DNA of 64,000 nt from Crocodylus rhombifer (Eukaryota; Chordata; Crocodylia; Crocodylidae), in NCBI GenBank assembly GCA_038503035.1, contig JAVSML010025230.1:124001-188000 (forward strand). Direction: 5' to 3'. A program made the translations under genes and the position numbers. Of this stretch, positions 22,773-34,458 are shown one piece after another. The notes below the pieces were generated by a model, which did not search any database, was not told where the DNA came from, and worked only from the letters and a program-made list of their open reading frames with translations. Every line of letters begins with the position of its first letter. Positions within the stretch are counted from its first letter, which is position 1.

Positions 22773-23460
22773 TAGGGCAAAGCTTTGGTCCCCAATTCAA
22801 TTTGATGGAGATTTGGCCCGATTCATTGGCTGAATCTCCAAATCAAATCAAAAGACCCTTTAATCTCTCCCAATCAAATAGACACCCCCCAAATTGATTT
22901 GGAAAGATTTAGGGATTCATATATAGAGACAGCTTTAAATGTTTTTTAACATTAACAGGGGCTCCGATGCTGGGGCACATGGAGTGTCCCACAGAAGCAC
23001 AGGGGGCTCCCCAGTGTGCTTGGCAGCAGACGTGGAAGTGGACCAGAAGACTCCCCATGCCGCCCTGGCTCAGTGACTGGGTCTGGGGGGGGAGGCACCT
23101 GGGGTCCCCTTGTGGCCAATTGCCTAGCTGAGGCATGGGGCGGGGGGCAGCATGCTCCCTGGCAGGCCTGGAAGTGAACCAGAAGTACTTACAGTCCACT
23201 TCCGGGTTCACTGCCCAGCACGTGGAAAGCCCCCCTGCCCCCGCACTCCTGTGGGACACTCCATGTGCCCCAGCATCACAGCGACCATGAGCCATGCCTG
23301 GTACCTCAAGGTATATAGAAAAACCTTTAAAGCTGTGTCTATGTCTGACTCGCTGATTCTCCAAAGTGAATCAGGGACAATGATCTGAATCAATGAATCG
23401 AATCACTGTCCCTGATTCGGGCCAAATTTGAATTGGATAGGGCCCGCTTTGAACACCCCT
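22773..23460. mobile_element. Foldback non-autonomous hAT-type element, 688 bp
   Basis: The flanks are perfect direct repeats TATGGAAAC (22764-22772 and 23461-23469), which contain an 8-bp duplication ATGGAAAC. The ends read TAGGGCAAAGC on the left and the complement of a GTTCAAAGCGGGCCC-type end on the right. The arms pair over most of their length: 'gctggggcacatggagtgtccc' at about 22972-22993 is inverted near 23250-23276, and the outer 'caattcaatttgatgg' region near 23420-23440. The centre lies near 23120. There is no transposase. The ORFs of 61-151 codons are palindrome shadows. Confidence 0.82.
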
Positions 23461-23469
23461 TATGGAAAC

Positions 23470-24320
23470 CATGTAGGAAGAGAACATGTTTATAACATCA
23501 ACATACATGTTTACAGAAATACAGATTCTTTGTTGCGCAACCATGACACAATTAAACAGCAACCTGAGATGTTTTTAAATACCGGTATAACTTTAGATGA
23601 GTCAGGAAACATATAGACAAAGAGGCATAACAAGTTATTGCTGAAATAAATTTTTTTTGTAGTAGTACTTTTGTAGCGTTGTTTTTTTGTAGTACCATTT
23701 GTTGTTATTTGGTAGCATTTTGTACTATTGGCTTTTACAGTAGATTTTTTTTTTTCAATATTCAAGACCACTATAAGAATAATTAATTTAAGACTGAGTG
23801 ACTGATATAATACCTGGAGTTCAGACTGGCAATTCAGTTAAACAACCAAACAAGCAGTTGGTATTCATAAAGCAGTGTTCTCAATCAACCGGTTGGCTTG
23901 GCTGTCTTCTGTAAACTTTTCCCAACCTGATTTTCTAAGAAACTTCAGGAAATGTCACTAACATAAAGTAGTAGATAAAGCAAGAAGTGAAGTGCTTTTT
24001 CTTTTCCCTCTCTCCTCCCAGAACTACCTGAAAAAAGCCTGCATAAGCTTCTGTGGAAATTCTGAGAAACATAGGAATAACAAACAATTTCTGTGCTTAA
24101 TGGCAGGCAACAGCAGCCACTACCCTTTTTGTGCCTCATCTAACTTGGCACCCAGGCCAGTGCCCAGTGATCCCACCTCAAGTTAGACTGCTGCAAGGAA
24201 AACTTTTGAACAGCTTCTGCTCCCAGCTTGAGAGACAAGAATGCAAACAACAAAAATATGAACACTGAAAAAAATATTCAGCTTTATTCCCCCTTTCCCT
24301 AATATATCAAAAAGTTTATC
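23470..24320. other. Non-coding DNA with a T-rich low-complexity stretch
   Basis: A T-rich stretch at about 23645-23755 repeats a TTTTTTTGTAGTA phrase twice. No gene is recognised. Confidence 0.5.
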
Positions 24321-24324
24321 AGAA

Positions 24325-24425
24325 GGCAGGGGAAATTGGTATCTTTATAAACCAACTAAAACAGAGATGTATAGAATAAGCTTTCATAAACAGGAAGCCT
24401 ACTTCATCAGATGTTGTGAAGGGAT
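24325..24425 (-). mobile_element. Retroelement tail fragment of a widespread amniote family
   Basis: The reverse complement reads 'catctgatgaagtaggctt', then 'tatgaaagctta', then a 'gttggtttataaagatacc' phrase. I recognise this as the tail of a widespread vertebrate repeat, possibly Penelope-like; the family assignment is from memory and uncertain. A second fragment of similar type, on the plus strand, is at 31560-31900. Confidence 0.5.
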
Positions 24426-24539
24426 GGCAGGAAGCAAAGCTTCTAAACAGAAAGTACTGCTTAAGGTAGGAAAGCTGGGAGGGAAAAGAAAGGGGCACTG
24501 ATAAGAGAGGCAAGGAGGCAAGGAAGCAAGCAGCTGCTG

Positions 24540-25170
24540 TGACCCTGACCTCAGCCCCAGCTCAGGGCTGGAACCAATGCCTGCTCCCATTGTCTCTGCC
24601 CCCTTCTGTCATCTCCACCCCACCTCCCTCTAGAGCCTCTTTCCCATTGCTTCCCCTGCTATCCCTCTTGACCTCATAACAGCTGTTACAGCACTGGTAG
24701 CTCCAGCTGGACCCAGGAGTCCAGGCTGGAGCTGCCAGCACTACTGGACTGTAGCCAGAGTCCCCATGTGCTGAAGTCATGCCAGAGCTAGAGGGTAAGC
24801 AGCAAGCAGGAGGGGAAGGCAGGTGGGGGAGGAAGGGCCATGCAGACAGTGCAAAGGAAGGGAAGGCACTTGCGAAGAAGGAAGGTGCCAAAGGGTTTAG
24901 GGGGAGTAAATGCCATAGTGGCAAGCACAGGGGGAGAGGTAGGAGGGGGAAAAAAGTATGGGAAAGCAAGGGGGCAGGGGGCAGGCAGCTTAACCCCAGC
25001 TCCCCACTTCCTGACTCCCAGCCACTACAGCAATGTGGGGTGATGATGATTTTAAGATGACTGTCCAATAGTTAAACTCTATACTTGGCATATTATAACA
25101 AATTTAAACATTTTCCATGTATGGAACCCAATTCTTGGGGGCCGCCTGAAATTCAGTCATCTTGGATTCT
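24540..25170. mobile_element. GC-rich foldback element sharing an end with 30730-31535
   Basis: A central stem pairs 24691-24711 with 24720-24741 (GCACTGGTAGCTCCAGC type), and looser complementarity continues outward through the pyrimidine-rich left and purine-rich right halves. The right end at about 25085-25170 ('ttcagtcatcttggattc', 'tggtaaacatgatgg') matches the right end of the element at 30730-31535. No target duplication was resolved. ORFs on both strands are compositional. Confidence 0.55.
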
Positions 25171-27195
25171 GGTAAACATGATGGTCCACTCCAGTGAAAC
25201 AGCAAAAACTGGAATGTGACAAGCAAGTAAGAGGCACAGCCAGAGGGTTTTAGCACAACTGGCTTTGATGAATGCAAGGTATAGATTTTTCCACAGATCT
25301 AGAGTGTATCTAAATCAGGGTGAAATAGGCAGCCACTATACAGGACATATGGCAGATCAGGGAGGGGACAGGCAGCTCAGTGGCAAACAGGGCAAAAAGC
25401 AAAGCAGCAATTTGGGCAGAGAGCACAGAGAAGAAAGCAGAAAGCAGAGCAGCAGCAGATGAGCCAGGGAGCACTGGGTTGAAAGCAGAAGGTCAATAAG
25501 CAGATCAGGCAGGAAAAGAGAATTGGGGTGATACTTGGAAAGGATACACAGCTAATTTGTGGCATGCCTGCCAAAGAGGCTGGCCTCCAGTGGTGTAAAT
25601 GGTGATAGTTTAGATACAGAAGGAAAATTTCCTCAAGCAAAATCTTGTCAAAGATGTCAATTTTAAAAACTATAATAGAGGAGTGGGACGGGTGTTATTT
25701 CTAAACTGTGATGATGAGCTAATAAAACTTTAAGAGGACAAGAGGTAGTTAAAACAGAGAACTGCTCCTCTCCAAATTTTCAGAATTCAAATTAATGATA
25801 TTAGTGAAAATGGCATTCAAAGGAAAGTAATAAAATAAGGCAAATAAAAAATGTACAGGCAGGCAGTCATTTCATTCTGAGATTATCATGTTTTGTTGCT
25901 TTTCGAGATCTGAAGACCACAAGGTAGCAGCCTACACCAAGCTCTCAAATTTGTTCTGGATACCAAATTGTGTGACTAAAAATATAAAATGTTTAATCTG
26001 GTATTCAGCTTTAAAGTTTTCCCAATCAGAATTTCTGGGTCAATATTGAGAAAAAATATATGTCCGAAGTCTGGTTATAACACCATGTATTTGAATGTTC
26101 AACTAATTTCACAGAAATGGGAGGGCCAGCAAACAAAATCTACTTGTTACCGCCTTATCAAATGCTTATCTGCCTATTAAGCCATGCATGGGAAAACGTA
26201 AACTGGACAGCTTCAATTACATTTACCTAGAAAGGAACCCCCATGTCCTGGGAAATTCTTCCCTTTTCGGAAAGCAACAGCTCACAGGCTGCAAAGCAGA
26301 TGCCTTGGGACACCACCCTGGAAGTCTGTTGTTCTTCACTGAATAAACAGTCCCACACAAAATCATTTTCCTCAGACATCTGAGAGATCACCCTTCCTGC
26401 CAGCTATATCCACTCTACCATTCTAAATGCTGACCAGGAAGAGTCAAGCTCAAACCCATGAGGGACAAGACTTCTATAAAAGTTAGATCACAAAATATGA
26501 AACTAAACAACTGAAACGAATAACAATAATCATCACATGCAAATCACATGCAAATGTAGAGCCAAACTCTTTGGCCAGGCATGTCCACAATAGTCCATCT
26601 TCTAACTAATTAAAAAGTCATGATAGTCTTCTGAGCAATTCCAGAAGCCTTGTCGACTAGAATGGTACTACTGCATCAAGAAATTCAACAACCTGTCACC
26701 TCTCACTTTACTGTCACTGGAGAAAGTCATTCTAGTAAGTACAGTAATAAAAATGCCACTTGAAGTTATGCCTCCCCTCACCCTTTTTTAATTTAAAAAC
26801 ATAGCATGCCAAGTTTACATTTGAGGTAACAAAAGTCTATCTGAGGATGGAATTCCCTGTCACTTGTGATTCCTGTTGACTCAGTGACTATCCATCCAAA
26901 TTGGTTGTTAATTTGTTGAAAAAAACCTAATTGCAAATTGTTGATTGCAGCAGCAAAGCATTCTTGACTATCTTTCTACTATATGATATTAGCAGAAGTG
27001 AAAGAATTATATGAGCTGAACAAAACTGAGTCATTGACCAATAACCTTGTCATGAACAAAAACTAGTTGCACTGTCCCTGGCTCCAGCAGACTTGTGTCT
27101 AACCTCATCAATCTGGCAAGCTTGGGACCTAGCACTTGCCAGAAATTCCAGATTTATGAAGGAGTGAAGCTGGAGCTGGGGAAGGGGCGCAGCAC
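25171..27195. other. AT-rich non-coding DNA, no gene seen
   Basis: No coding exon or RNA gene was recognised. A purine-rich A/G stretch lies near 25380-25500. Confidence 0.5.
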
Positions 27196-27200
27196 AGCCC

Positions 27201-27660
27201 AGTGCCTGCAGGCAGGTGGAGTTGGCCACTCCCAGGGCTGCAGCAGGGAGCAAAGCAGAGGGAACTGTCAGTGGGTGCAGGACACAGCGGCTTTTGCTGC
27301 TATGTGTACCCCGGGAGGGCTGCAGGCTGGGGGGCTGTGCTGGGCTCTTCTTGGAGGGGCACACACTCCTGGATCTGCATGCCAGACAAGGGCAGGCTGC
27401 CACTGCAGGCTGGGGCTGGCAGCAGTACCGGGCTCGTCCCAGTGCTCAGGGCAAGTGACAGCCTGCTCTTGTTCAGCATAGCAGCACCGGGCACGCGCTC
27501 CCCAGGAAGAGCCCTGCACAGCCACCCAGCCTGCAGCCCTCCCAGGGTGTGCATAACAGCAAGAGTCATGCCTCCCCTGCCCCGCACCCACTTACAGATC
27601 CCTCCACTCTGCTCTCTGCTGCAGCCCCAGGAGCAGCCAATGCCACCTGCCTGCAGTGCC
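27201..27660. mobile_element. Long-arm GC-rich palindrome (foldback element)
   Basis: AGTGCCTGCAGGCAGGTGG at 27201 is complementary to CCACCTGCCTGCAGTGC near 27643, and the match continues inward through 'gggctgcagcaggga', 'gtgggtgcagg', 'gggagggctgcaggctgggg' and 'aagggcaggctg' to a centre near 27430. Each arm is about 230 bp at high but imperfect identity. Outer boundaries probably extend to about 27060-27725; no target duplication was identified. Five overlapping ORFs (80-174 codons) on both strands arise from the palindrome. Confidence 0.72.
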
Positions 27661-27725
27661 GGATCTCAGAATTCAAGAATTTTGAGTGCCGAACGTATGA
27701 TGTTATACTGTATCCCATCTAGCTA

Positions 27726-28654
27726 GGCAAAATCCTTTAATATTATTTCTCTATTGGCTCCCCATGCTTTCAAGTTTGTATCTGTATTTACAGAAGTACA
27801 CACTGTCTACTGAAGGGAATTAGTTTATTTTTCTCTAATCATCATGTCAAACAAACATGCATTTTTCTTGCCTAGGAGATTATACTGTTTCTGATATACA
27901 AGTAACATCTCACCCCTAGAATTGACTCAATATTTAAGATAAACTTCTTAGAACAGTAAGTAGATTGAAGTATAAAACTTGAAATACACAATATAATGTC
28001 TATGGAAAAACATAGGAGACAATTACAAATCTACTCCAAGACTCCTGAAATGTAAGGAACAGAAGTTCCCAAATAATATGCAATGAAGTTAAAAGGTTTT
28101 TAACATTCTCCTCTCCTTTTAATCCTGCAAATCCCTTAGGATTACTTTTCAAATGCATAGATGACTTCCCAACACAGGAAAGAGCAGCAAGGTCTAGTTT
28201 TAGTTCAAAGAACTGTTTTCCAGGTTTTTCTTTGGGCAATTTATTCAATTTAATTCCTTGTGAAAAAAAATTCAGCTTGGTTTTCTGTGCAAAAACTGTA
28301 CAACCTCCCCAAGACACCTACCCAAATGTCATGAAGCATAGAAATAATCAGTTAAGTTTTGCTTTCAGGTACTGCAGCAACTAGGAATGTGGACTGTGTT
28401 TGGAGGTCAGAATGAGTAACAGGTTCAATTTTGAGTTTAGAGTGCCCCATGGCTGGTGCCACTACAGATAATCCTCCTATACTGGTTAAACCCATCGCAT
28501 TCCATGTTCTGAGATACTTTCATACTTCCGCCTGGAACTGGAGCCATTTGTAAAAGCTAATTTGAAGAACTGTAGTAGCTAATTTTAAAACAATGAGTCC
28601 ACTTTAATGCAATAAATTTCCCTCATTAACAACTCCTAGCTCCCACTTTGTCAC
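27726..28654. other. AT-rich non-coding DNA, no gene seen
   Basis: Nothing recognised. Confidence 0.5.
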
Positions 28655-29834
28655 AGAAATCATAGGAAAGTAGGACTGAAAGGGATCTCAGAGTTATCTA
28701 GTCCAGCCCCCTGCTCAGGACAGTATTGTCCCAGATCAGACTATTCCAGCCAAGTATTTGTCCAAACTGGTCTTGAAAATTTCCAGGAAGAGTGCGTTTA
28801 CAACTTCTCCAGCTAAACTGTTCCAATGCTTGACCACCCTCATAGCTGGTGCCTCCTAATCTCCAATCCAAATTTCTTCTACAAAAGTTTGAAATCATAC
28901 TCCTGGTCCTGTCCCCTGTGGCCACAAAGAAAAAAACCCATCTCCATCCAATCTATAATTGTTCTTCAGGTATTGGAAAATTGTTACTAAATCCACCTCA
29001 ATCTTCTCTTCTTCAGACCAAAAAAACCTAGTTATTTCAGCCTTTCCTCATAAGTCTTGCTTCTGAGACCCCTAGTCGTTATTGTTGCTCTCCTCTGGAC
29101 TCTTTTCAATCTGTCCACATTCTTCTTGAACTGTGGGGGCCAAAACTAGACAGTACTCCAGGTGAAGCCTCACCAGTGCTGAATAGAGCAAAAGAATCAC
29201 TTGCCTTGATTTATAAGTGACACTCCTATTAATCCAACCCAGTGTACAGTGTACTTCTTTTTTTAAAAAAACAAGAGCACACTGGAGATTCATATTCAGG
29301 TTATGGTCCACTATAAACCTCAGGTCCTTCTCTGCTGTACTGCAACCTAGCCAGTCATTCTGCAGTGTGTATTTGTGCATGCCATTGTTTCATCCCATGC
29401 ATAGGACTTGTACTTGTCCTTACTGAATCTCATTAGATTGAGTCCATATGACTTTTCCAGTCTATCCAGGTCATTCTAGCCCTGTACGTCAGAATGTCCA
29501 CAGCTCTACAGACCTTGGTATTGTCCACAAATTTGTTAGCCATGCATTTGGTCCTCTTATCCAAATTATATTAAACAATACCAGACCAATCACAAACTCC
29601 TGAAGAACCCCTGTTGATACCTCCTCCCAACTAGACAGTAAGCCATTGATGACTACTCATTGAGCATGCCCCAACCAGTTATATATGTTACTTACCATTA
29701 CTTCCATTTAGTCTGTATTTCTATAGCTTGTTAATGAGAATGTCATGGGAGGCAGTTTCAAAAGCATTGCTCAAGTTAAGCTATATAATATTTATTGCTC
29801 TTCCCCCACCCACAGAGTTTGCCACCTTATCATA
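28655..29834 (-). mobile_element. CR1 LINE, 5'-truncated
   Basis: The 3'-UTR text occupies 28655-28730 ('actgaaagggatctcagag', 'agtccagccccctgctc'). It is followed by the reverse-complemented ORF2 C-terminal domain. At 29072-29380 the protein can be read as EKDLRFIVDHNLNMN, ALVRLHLEYCLVLAP. RT text continues to about 29830. It ends where another CR1 3' end begins. Confidence 0.8.
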
Positions 29835-30480
29835 GAAGCAAAACCTTGCAAGGCCATCTAATTCAAACCTTTGCTCAAGGAAGGATCATCTTTGACTAAA
29901 CCCATGCCAGCCATGTGTCTGCCCAACCTGCTCTTGAAAATTAAGGGATGTGGATTCCACAGTTTCCCTAGATAGCTTGCTTCAATGCTTGGCCACCATC
30001 AGAGTCAGGGTGTTTTCCCCATCTCTAACTTAAATTTCCTCTACTGCAGCTTGAGGCCACTGCTCCTAGTCCTGTCCCTGACAACCACAGAGAAAAAGCT
30101 ATCTCCATCCTTTCTATAATCATATTTCAGGTATTTGAAAACTATTATCAAACACCCACTCAGTCATCCTGCTAGTTAGGTATCTGCCCTACAGTATTTC
30201 ACTGGCTTGTTAATAAGAATGTTGAGAGAGACTATATCAAAAGCCTAGCTCAAGTTAAGATACCTCACATCCACTGTTTGCCACCTTGCCACAGAGACCA
30301 TCATCTTATCAAAGAAGGAAATTAAGTTGCTCAGACATGACTTGTTCTCAGTGCATCCATGCTGGCTTCCTGGTCTCCTTGTTCTCATCTAGGTGCTTCC
30401 CTTGCTGCATCTCATCTTGTGCCTTGACCTTCCTAATTTTCTTCCCATACACCCATGTAGTACTCTTATACTCTTCTACA
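29835..30480 (-). mobile_element. Second CR1 LINE fragment with internal deletion
   Basis: A new CR1 tail starts near 29831 ('catagaagcaaaaccttgc', 'ggccatctaattcaaacc') and continues through C-terminal sequence to about 30170. It then jumps to RT-region text (30171-30480: 'tggcttgttaataagaatg', 'ctagctcaagttaag') that repeats the same ORF2 stage already seen at about 29725-29800 in the neighbour. Several hundred bases of ORF2 are therefore missing. Confidence 0.68.
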
Positions 30481-30729
30481 GTAACATAACTAAATTCTCA
30501 ATTTTTATAGGATTTTTTTCTGGAGTTTCAGGTCACTGAAGAACTTCAACTTATGAATCTTACCTACATATACTCAACTGGTAGACATTGATTACTAACA
30601 AAAAAGCCTGTTCCAAGGATAAATCATCTTGCATCCATACGACGGCACCAGTAATCAACAGGGAGACATCTGTTATTTCTGGTATGGCTGTTAACTAGAA
30701 CTGGCTAAAAGAAAGGTAGCCTCAGTTAC

Positions 30730-31535
30730 CGATTATAGTTGGGGGGTAGGGGAGGAGCTAATTTTTCCCCCTTCAACATGGAGAGAGGGACAGGTGGCTG
30801 CTGCAGCTCCAACTCCAGTCTAAATCGTAGGCCAGAGCTGTAACAGCTGCCTGGACCCCACTCTGTCTGCGCCACTGTAGCCTTCCCCACCCTGGCATGC
30901 CCCCCACCCCTACAGCCTCAGCCCTCTTCCACCCCATTGGCTTACCATGAGGCATGGGTTTAGATCTATTCCCTCCTGGGAACAAAAAACATGGAAGTCC
31001 TAGACCCTGTCTTGCCACCAGTAGCATTCTGCCAGAATCAGCCACTGCTGCTGCTGCTGCTGCTGCTGCATGGTGGAGCAGGGGCCAGAGCTTCCATGTA
31101 CTCTTTGCCCAGGAGGGGGTGAAACCAGACGGTGCCTGGTGAGGGGGCAGGAGAGGGGGGGCAGGAGAGGGAAGAGCAGGCAGTGGGGGAAGAGGCTGCA
31201 GGAAGGCAGGAGTGCAGGGCGCAGAGGCTATGGGGAGCAGGCAGCAGGGGGCATAGGCAACAGGGGTGCAGATGCAGCCAGGGAGTGGGCAGGCTGTGGG
31301 GGAGGGGGGGAGGGAGCAGAAGGCAAAGGGGCTGCCTGCTCCTCCAGCCATCTGTCCCCCCAGCGGCTGTTTTCCCTCCTGCAGCAGTGGAGGGAATACA
31401 TTTAAGACAAACCTCTGATAATTAGGTTTTCTACATGGAAAATTACAACAAATTTATAAATCTTCCATATATATAAAATCTAATATGGGAGGGTTTGTCA
31501 TAAATTCAAAGTCATCTTGGATCCAGGTAAATATG
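30730..31535. mobile_element. GC-rich foldback element with a (CTG)8 centre
   Basis: The left arm text 'ccctcctgggaac ... catggaagt' (30971-30998) is complementary to 'cttccatgta ... cccaggaggggg' (31091-31119). Outer pairs include GGACAGGTGGCTG (30788-30800) with 31345-31357. A (CTG)8 run at 31045-31068 lies at the centre. The right end (about 31440-31535, 'gtcatcttggatccaggta') matches the end of the 24540-25170 element. The 192-codon minus-strand ORF and its plus-strand counterparts are shadows of the palindrome. Confidence 0.58.
31045..31068 (+). repeat. (CTG)8 microsatellite
   Basis: Eight uninterrupted CTG units lie at the turn of the foldback element. Confidence 0.9.
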
Positions 31536-31559
31536 ATATTTTCCTGCTAAATTTCTATC

Positions 31560-31900
31560 TGTCTAATTGTAAGAGACACGGATTTCTGCAGATGTTATTT
31601 GCTGGATCACCTCTACAGTCGAGAGAGACATAGATGAGTTTTCAGGTACCTGAAAAATTTAGCAGGGAGACAGCGATAGCACACCCAAGCTTCACTGACT
31701 GAACAGTCTTTCCACAGGACAGACAACCTAGATCCACATTTACAAGGAAGAGTAGAGCAGTACCCAAAAGCTCATTTATAGCCCTCTCAACTATACAGTT
31801 GGTCCAATAAAGGTATCACCCACAAAAATCCTTGGCTCTGGCATTTTTCCTGGACTATCACAGCTACAACATCACCCCAACATTACCCGTCTAACTGGCA
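31560..31900 (+). mobile_element. Retroelement tail fragment of a widespread family
   Basis: The phrases 'aaaagctcatttatag', 'agttggtccaataaaggta' and 'ggactatcacagctacaac' occur in the order I associate with the tail of a common vertebrate retroelement, possibly Penelope-like. It is related to the minus-strand fragment at 24325-24425. The left limit is uncertain. Confidence 0.5.
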
Positions 31901-34456
31901 TTTTAGTTTACATGTGTAAAGCAAGACTTATGAAGAAATTGTTTTATTAACACTACATTGGAAGGTTCAATATAGAGTGCAGCACACAGGGATAATTTAT
32001 AAAAAAGTAGGCAACAACCCAGTCTGTACAGCTTTCTGTCTTGAAAAAGTCAGAGACAGAAGCCTTTTTTTTCAGATCAATTTTTGCAGTGGCATATTAT
32101 GGACATTTTTCAATCAGGGAAAATACTCCTGAATTATATCCAAAATTTCAGGTTGTTCCTCGGCTACCAAGAACTTCTATTGGGTACAATTTTCTCAAAA
32201 TGGAACCTGCATTTAGCAGGTTTTTTGGCATCCCTCAAGGAATGCAGACACTAGGCATTATATCCAGTCAAGGCACCACAAGCTAACCTTACCATCTGCC
32301 AGTTGGGCTCAGGGCCCCCATTTATGCACACAAATGGAAGAGTGTAAACAAGGCATGAACTGTACTCTGGAAAGACATCACCATCATTAGCATACAAACT
32401 GAAAATTTGATATATGATATCTGCTCATTTTGCCAGCTTAGTAGTTGATTGGAGCATTCCTCTTGAAGACATAGATATTGTAGAATTTGGATATCTGTAT
32501 TCACAAGTCTGATTTATTCTATTGCATTTATAGGTTGCCATTACCAGTTACCTCATTCTGCTCTTTTTTTATAGGGCATGCTGTAAATAAATGCATATGT
32601 AACTGGGCAGAGAAGCAGCCAGTTGGTTACTAGGTGTTTACAGCTAAGGATAAGTGCCAGGCAAATTGGATGGCTTTAGCCTCCATGGACAGAAGACAAA
32701 ATTACATATGTATTATTACATATTCAGAATTTGGTAGACAGGACAGAGATGATGTTTCAGGTTCAATTTCATTTGATGAGAATTTAGGGCCTCACAGATA
32801 GTTTTAGATTGATCAGAAGGGATCTTTAAATTAGGCAGGATGCCACTACATGGCTGGGGCAGCATGCATATGTAGGCACACATACCCATGTGTGTGGGGG
32901 AGATGGGGGGGTGAGACAGGCAGACAGAGATGGGGTCTAAGAGGTCACAACTGTAGCCTTCTTAAAGCTGAAGGGCACTTCCAAAACTGACTGCTGCTAG
33001 GCAACTGTTGGATTCAAGTGTATTTAATACTTCAACCAGCTCCTCCTAAATTAAAGCTCTTCTAAACACTGAAATTAAGTTACACTCAAGAGTTTTATCA
33101 GCAGAATATCCTCCCACCGAAAGTGCTATTCTGAGGACTTGATAATGGTTCAGCAACAAGATAATGTACCTCATATAGAAAAAGAACAGACTTGTGGAAT
33201 CTCTAGGCTCACATTGTGAAAACAGGGCCTATGCTAGCCTCTTCACTAAAGATTCTTACAGAACACTTTAGCTATAAAAATATGAGACTGTCTAAAGAAG
33301 TCTAACTACCAGAGTTCCATCAAGCACATCCTCTTCTTAATTGCTAACTAGCAGCATAGCCAGGATATCCAGAAAGAAAATGAGCTCCTTTTACTGAAGC
33401 TTACACAGATCTTTGGACTATTTACCAAACTCAATCTCCTTCCTTCTGAATGAAGTGTTGCCTGTACCTGGCATCTAAAACATGATATCCATTAACACTT
33501 TCTGCAGAAGTATCATTTCCTACTTCCTGTTGTGCAAAATCTTTACAGCACTAGATTTTACTTCTATATCAATAGCAATATGGTACACCTCCTAATGAAT
33601 AACTCAAATAACAAATTTTAGGAAGGTTTTCTAGTAAATCTTCTAGTAAATCCAATCTAGGGAAGAGGACCACCTGCTTATACTGTATATCAGCGTGCAG
33701 AAAGTTATGAAAAAGACAAGTTCCATCATATTTCTGTTTCATTACTTCTAAATGATCTGTATTTACAAAGATGAGATGAGCATTGAAAGGCATTGCTTTA
33801 TAAGGTTATGAGTGCTGTTATAAATAAATTAACATAAAAGCTAATTAAACAATTTTAAGACTGATCGGCAGGTGAATCACCATGATAGAACTGAAGACCT
33901 CCTCTGTGAGGTGGCAAAATATCATAGATTGTCTCCTCAGAGTAAGGTATAGTTATGAAAATGTTATAAGAAGAAGAATATGAAGCCAGAAATACGCACA
34001 CTCATAAATCGTTGTCTTTAGAACTTCCATATTAGGAAGAAATTCTTAACGTAAATGCCTTATTCCCCATTTCTGTCCAGAACTGATAATATAAAACGTA
34101 TCCATTATGGCCTTCAAGACCATTTTTAGTGAATGTCCAGTTTATTTCAGATGTCATATTTACAGAAAAGATTTCTATGGAAAACACCTGTTTTTTCAAT
34201 AAAATCACATGCCGTCTCCTACAGAATTTGAAAGATCATTTGAAAACTGTACTCAGCATTCTTACCTATTTCCTCCTAGCCTTTCAAGCTAAATTTGGTA
34301 TGATTTATGAAGCACATTATGTGTAGACAACCAGCAAAGTGGAATCCTAATGCTACTAAAAATATAAACATAAAACTGCAATGCGTTGCATTACGGTCAT
34401 ATGTTTGCAAAACATTTATATTTTAATAGTCTTTGTTATCTAAGTGGTGTACACAG
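31901..34456. other. AT-rich non-coding DNA, no gene seen
   Basis: Short ORFs occur (for example 81 codons at 32041-32286 on the plus strand) but show no domain, splice context or repeat identity. Confidence 0.5.
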
Positions 34457-34458
34457 TA

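Noticed and set aside
27050..27726. Cluster of ORFs up to 174 codons
   Set aside because: They are mirror images produced by the long palindrome.
30773..31425. 192-codon minus-strand ORF with signal-peptide-like segments
   Set aside because: It lies in a foldback repeat with overlapping ORFs on the other strand; no domain and no splice context.
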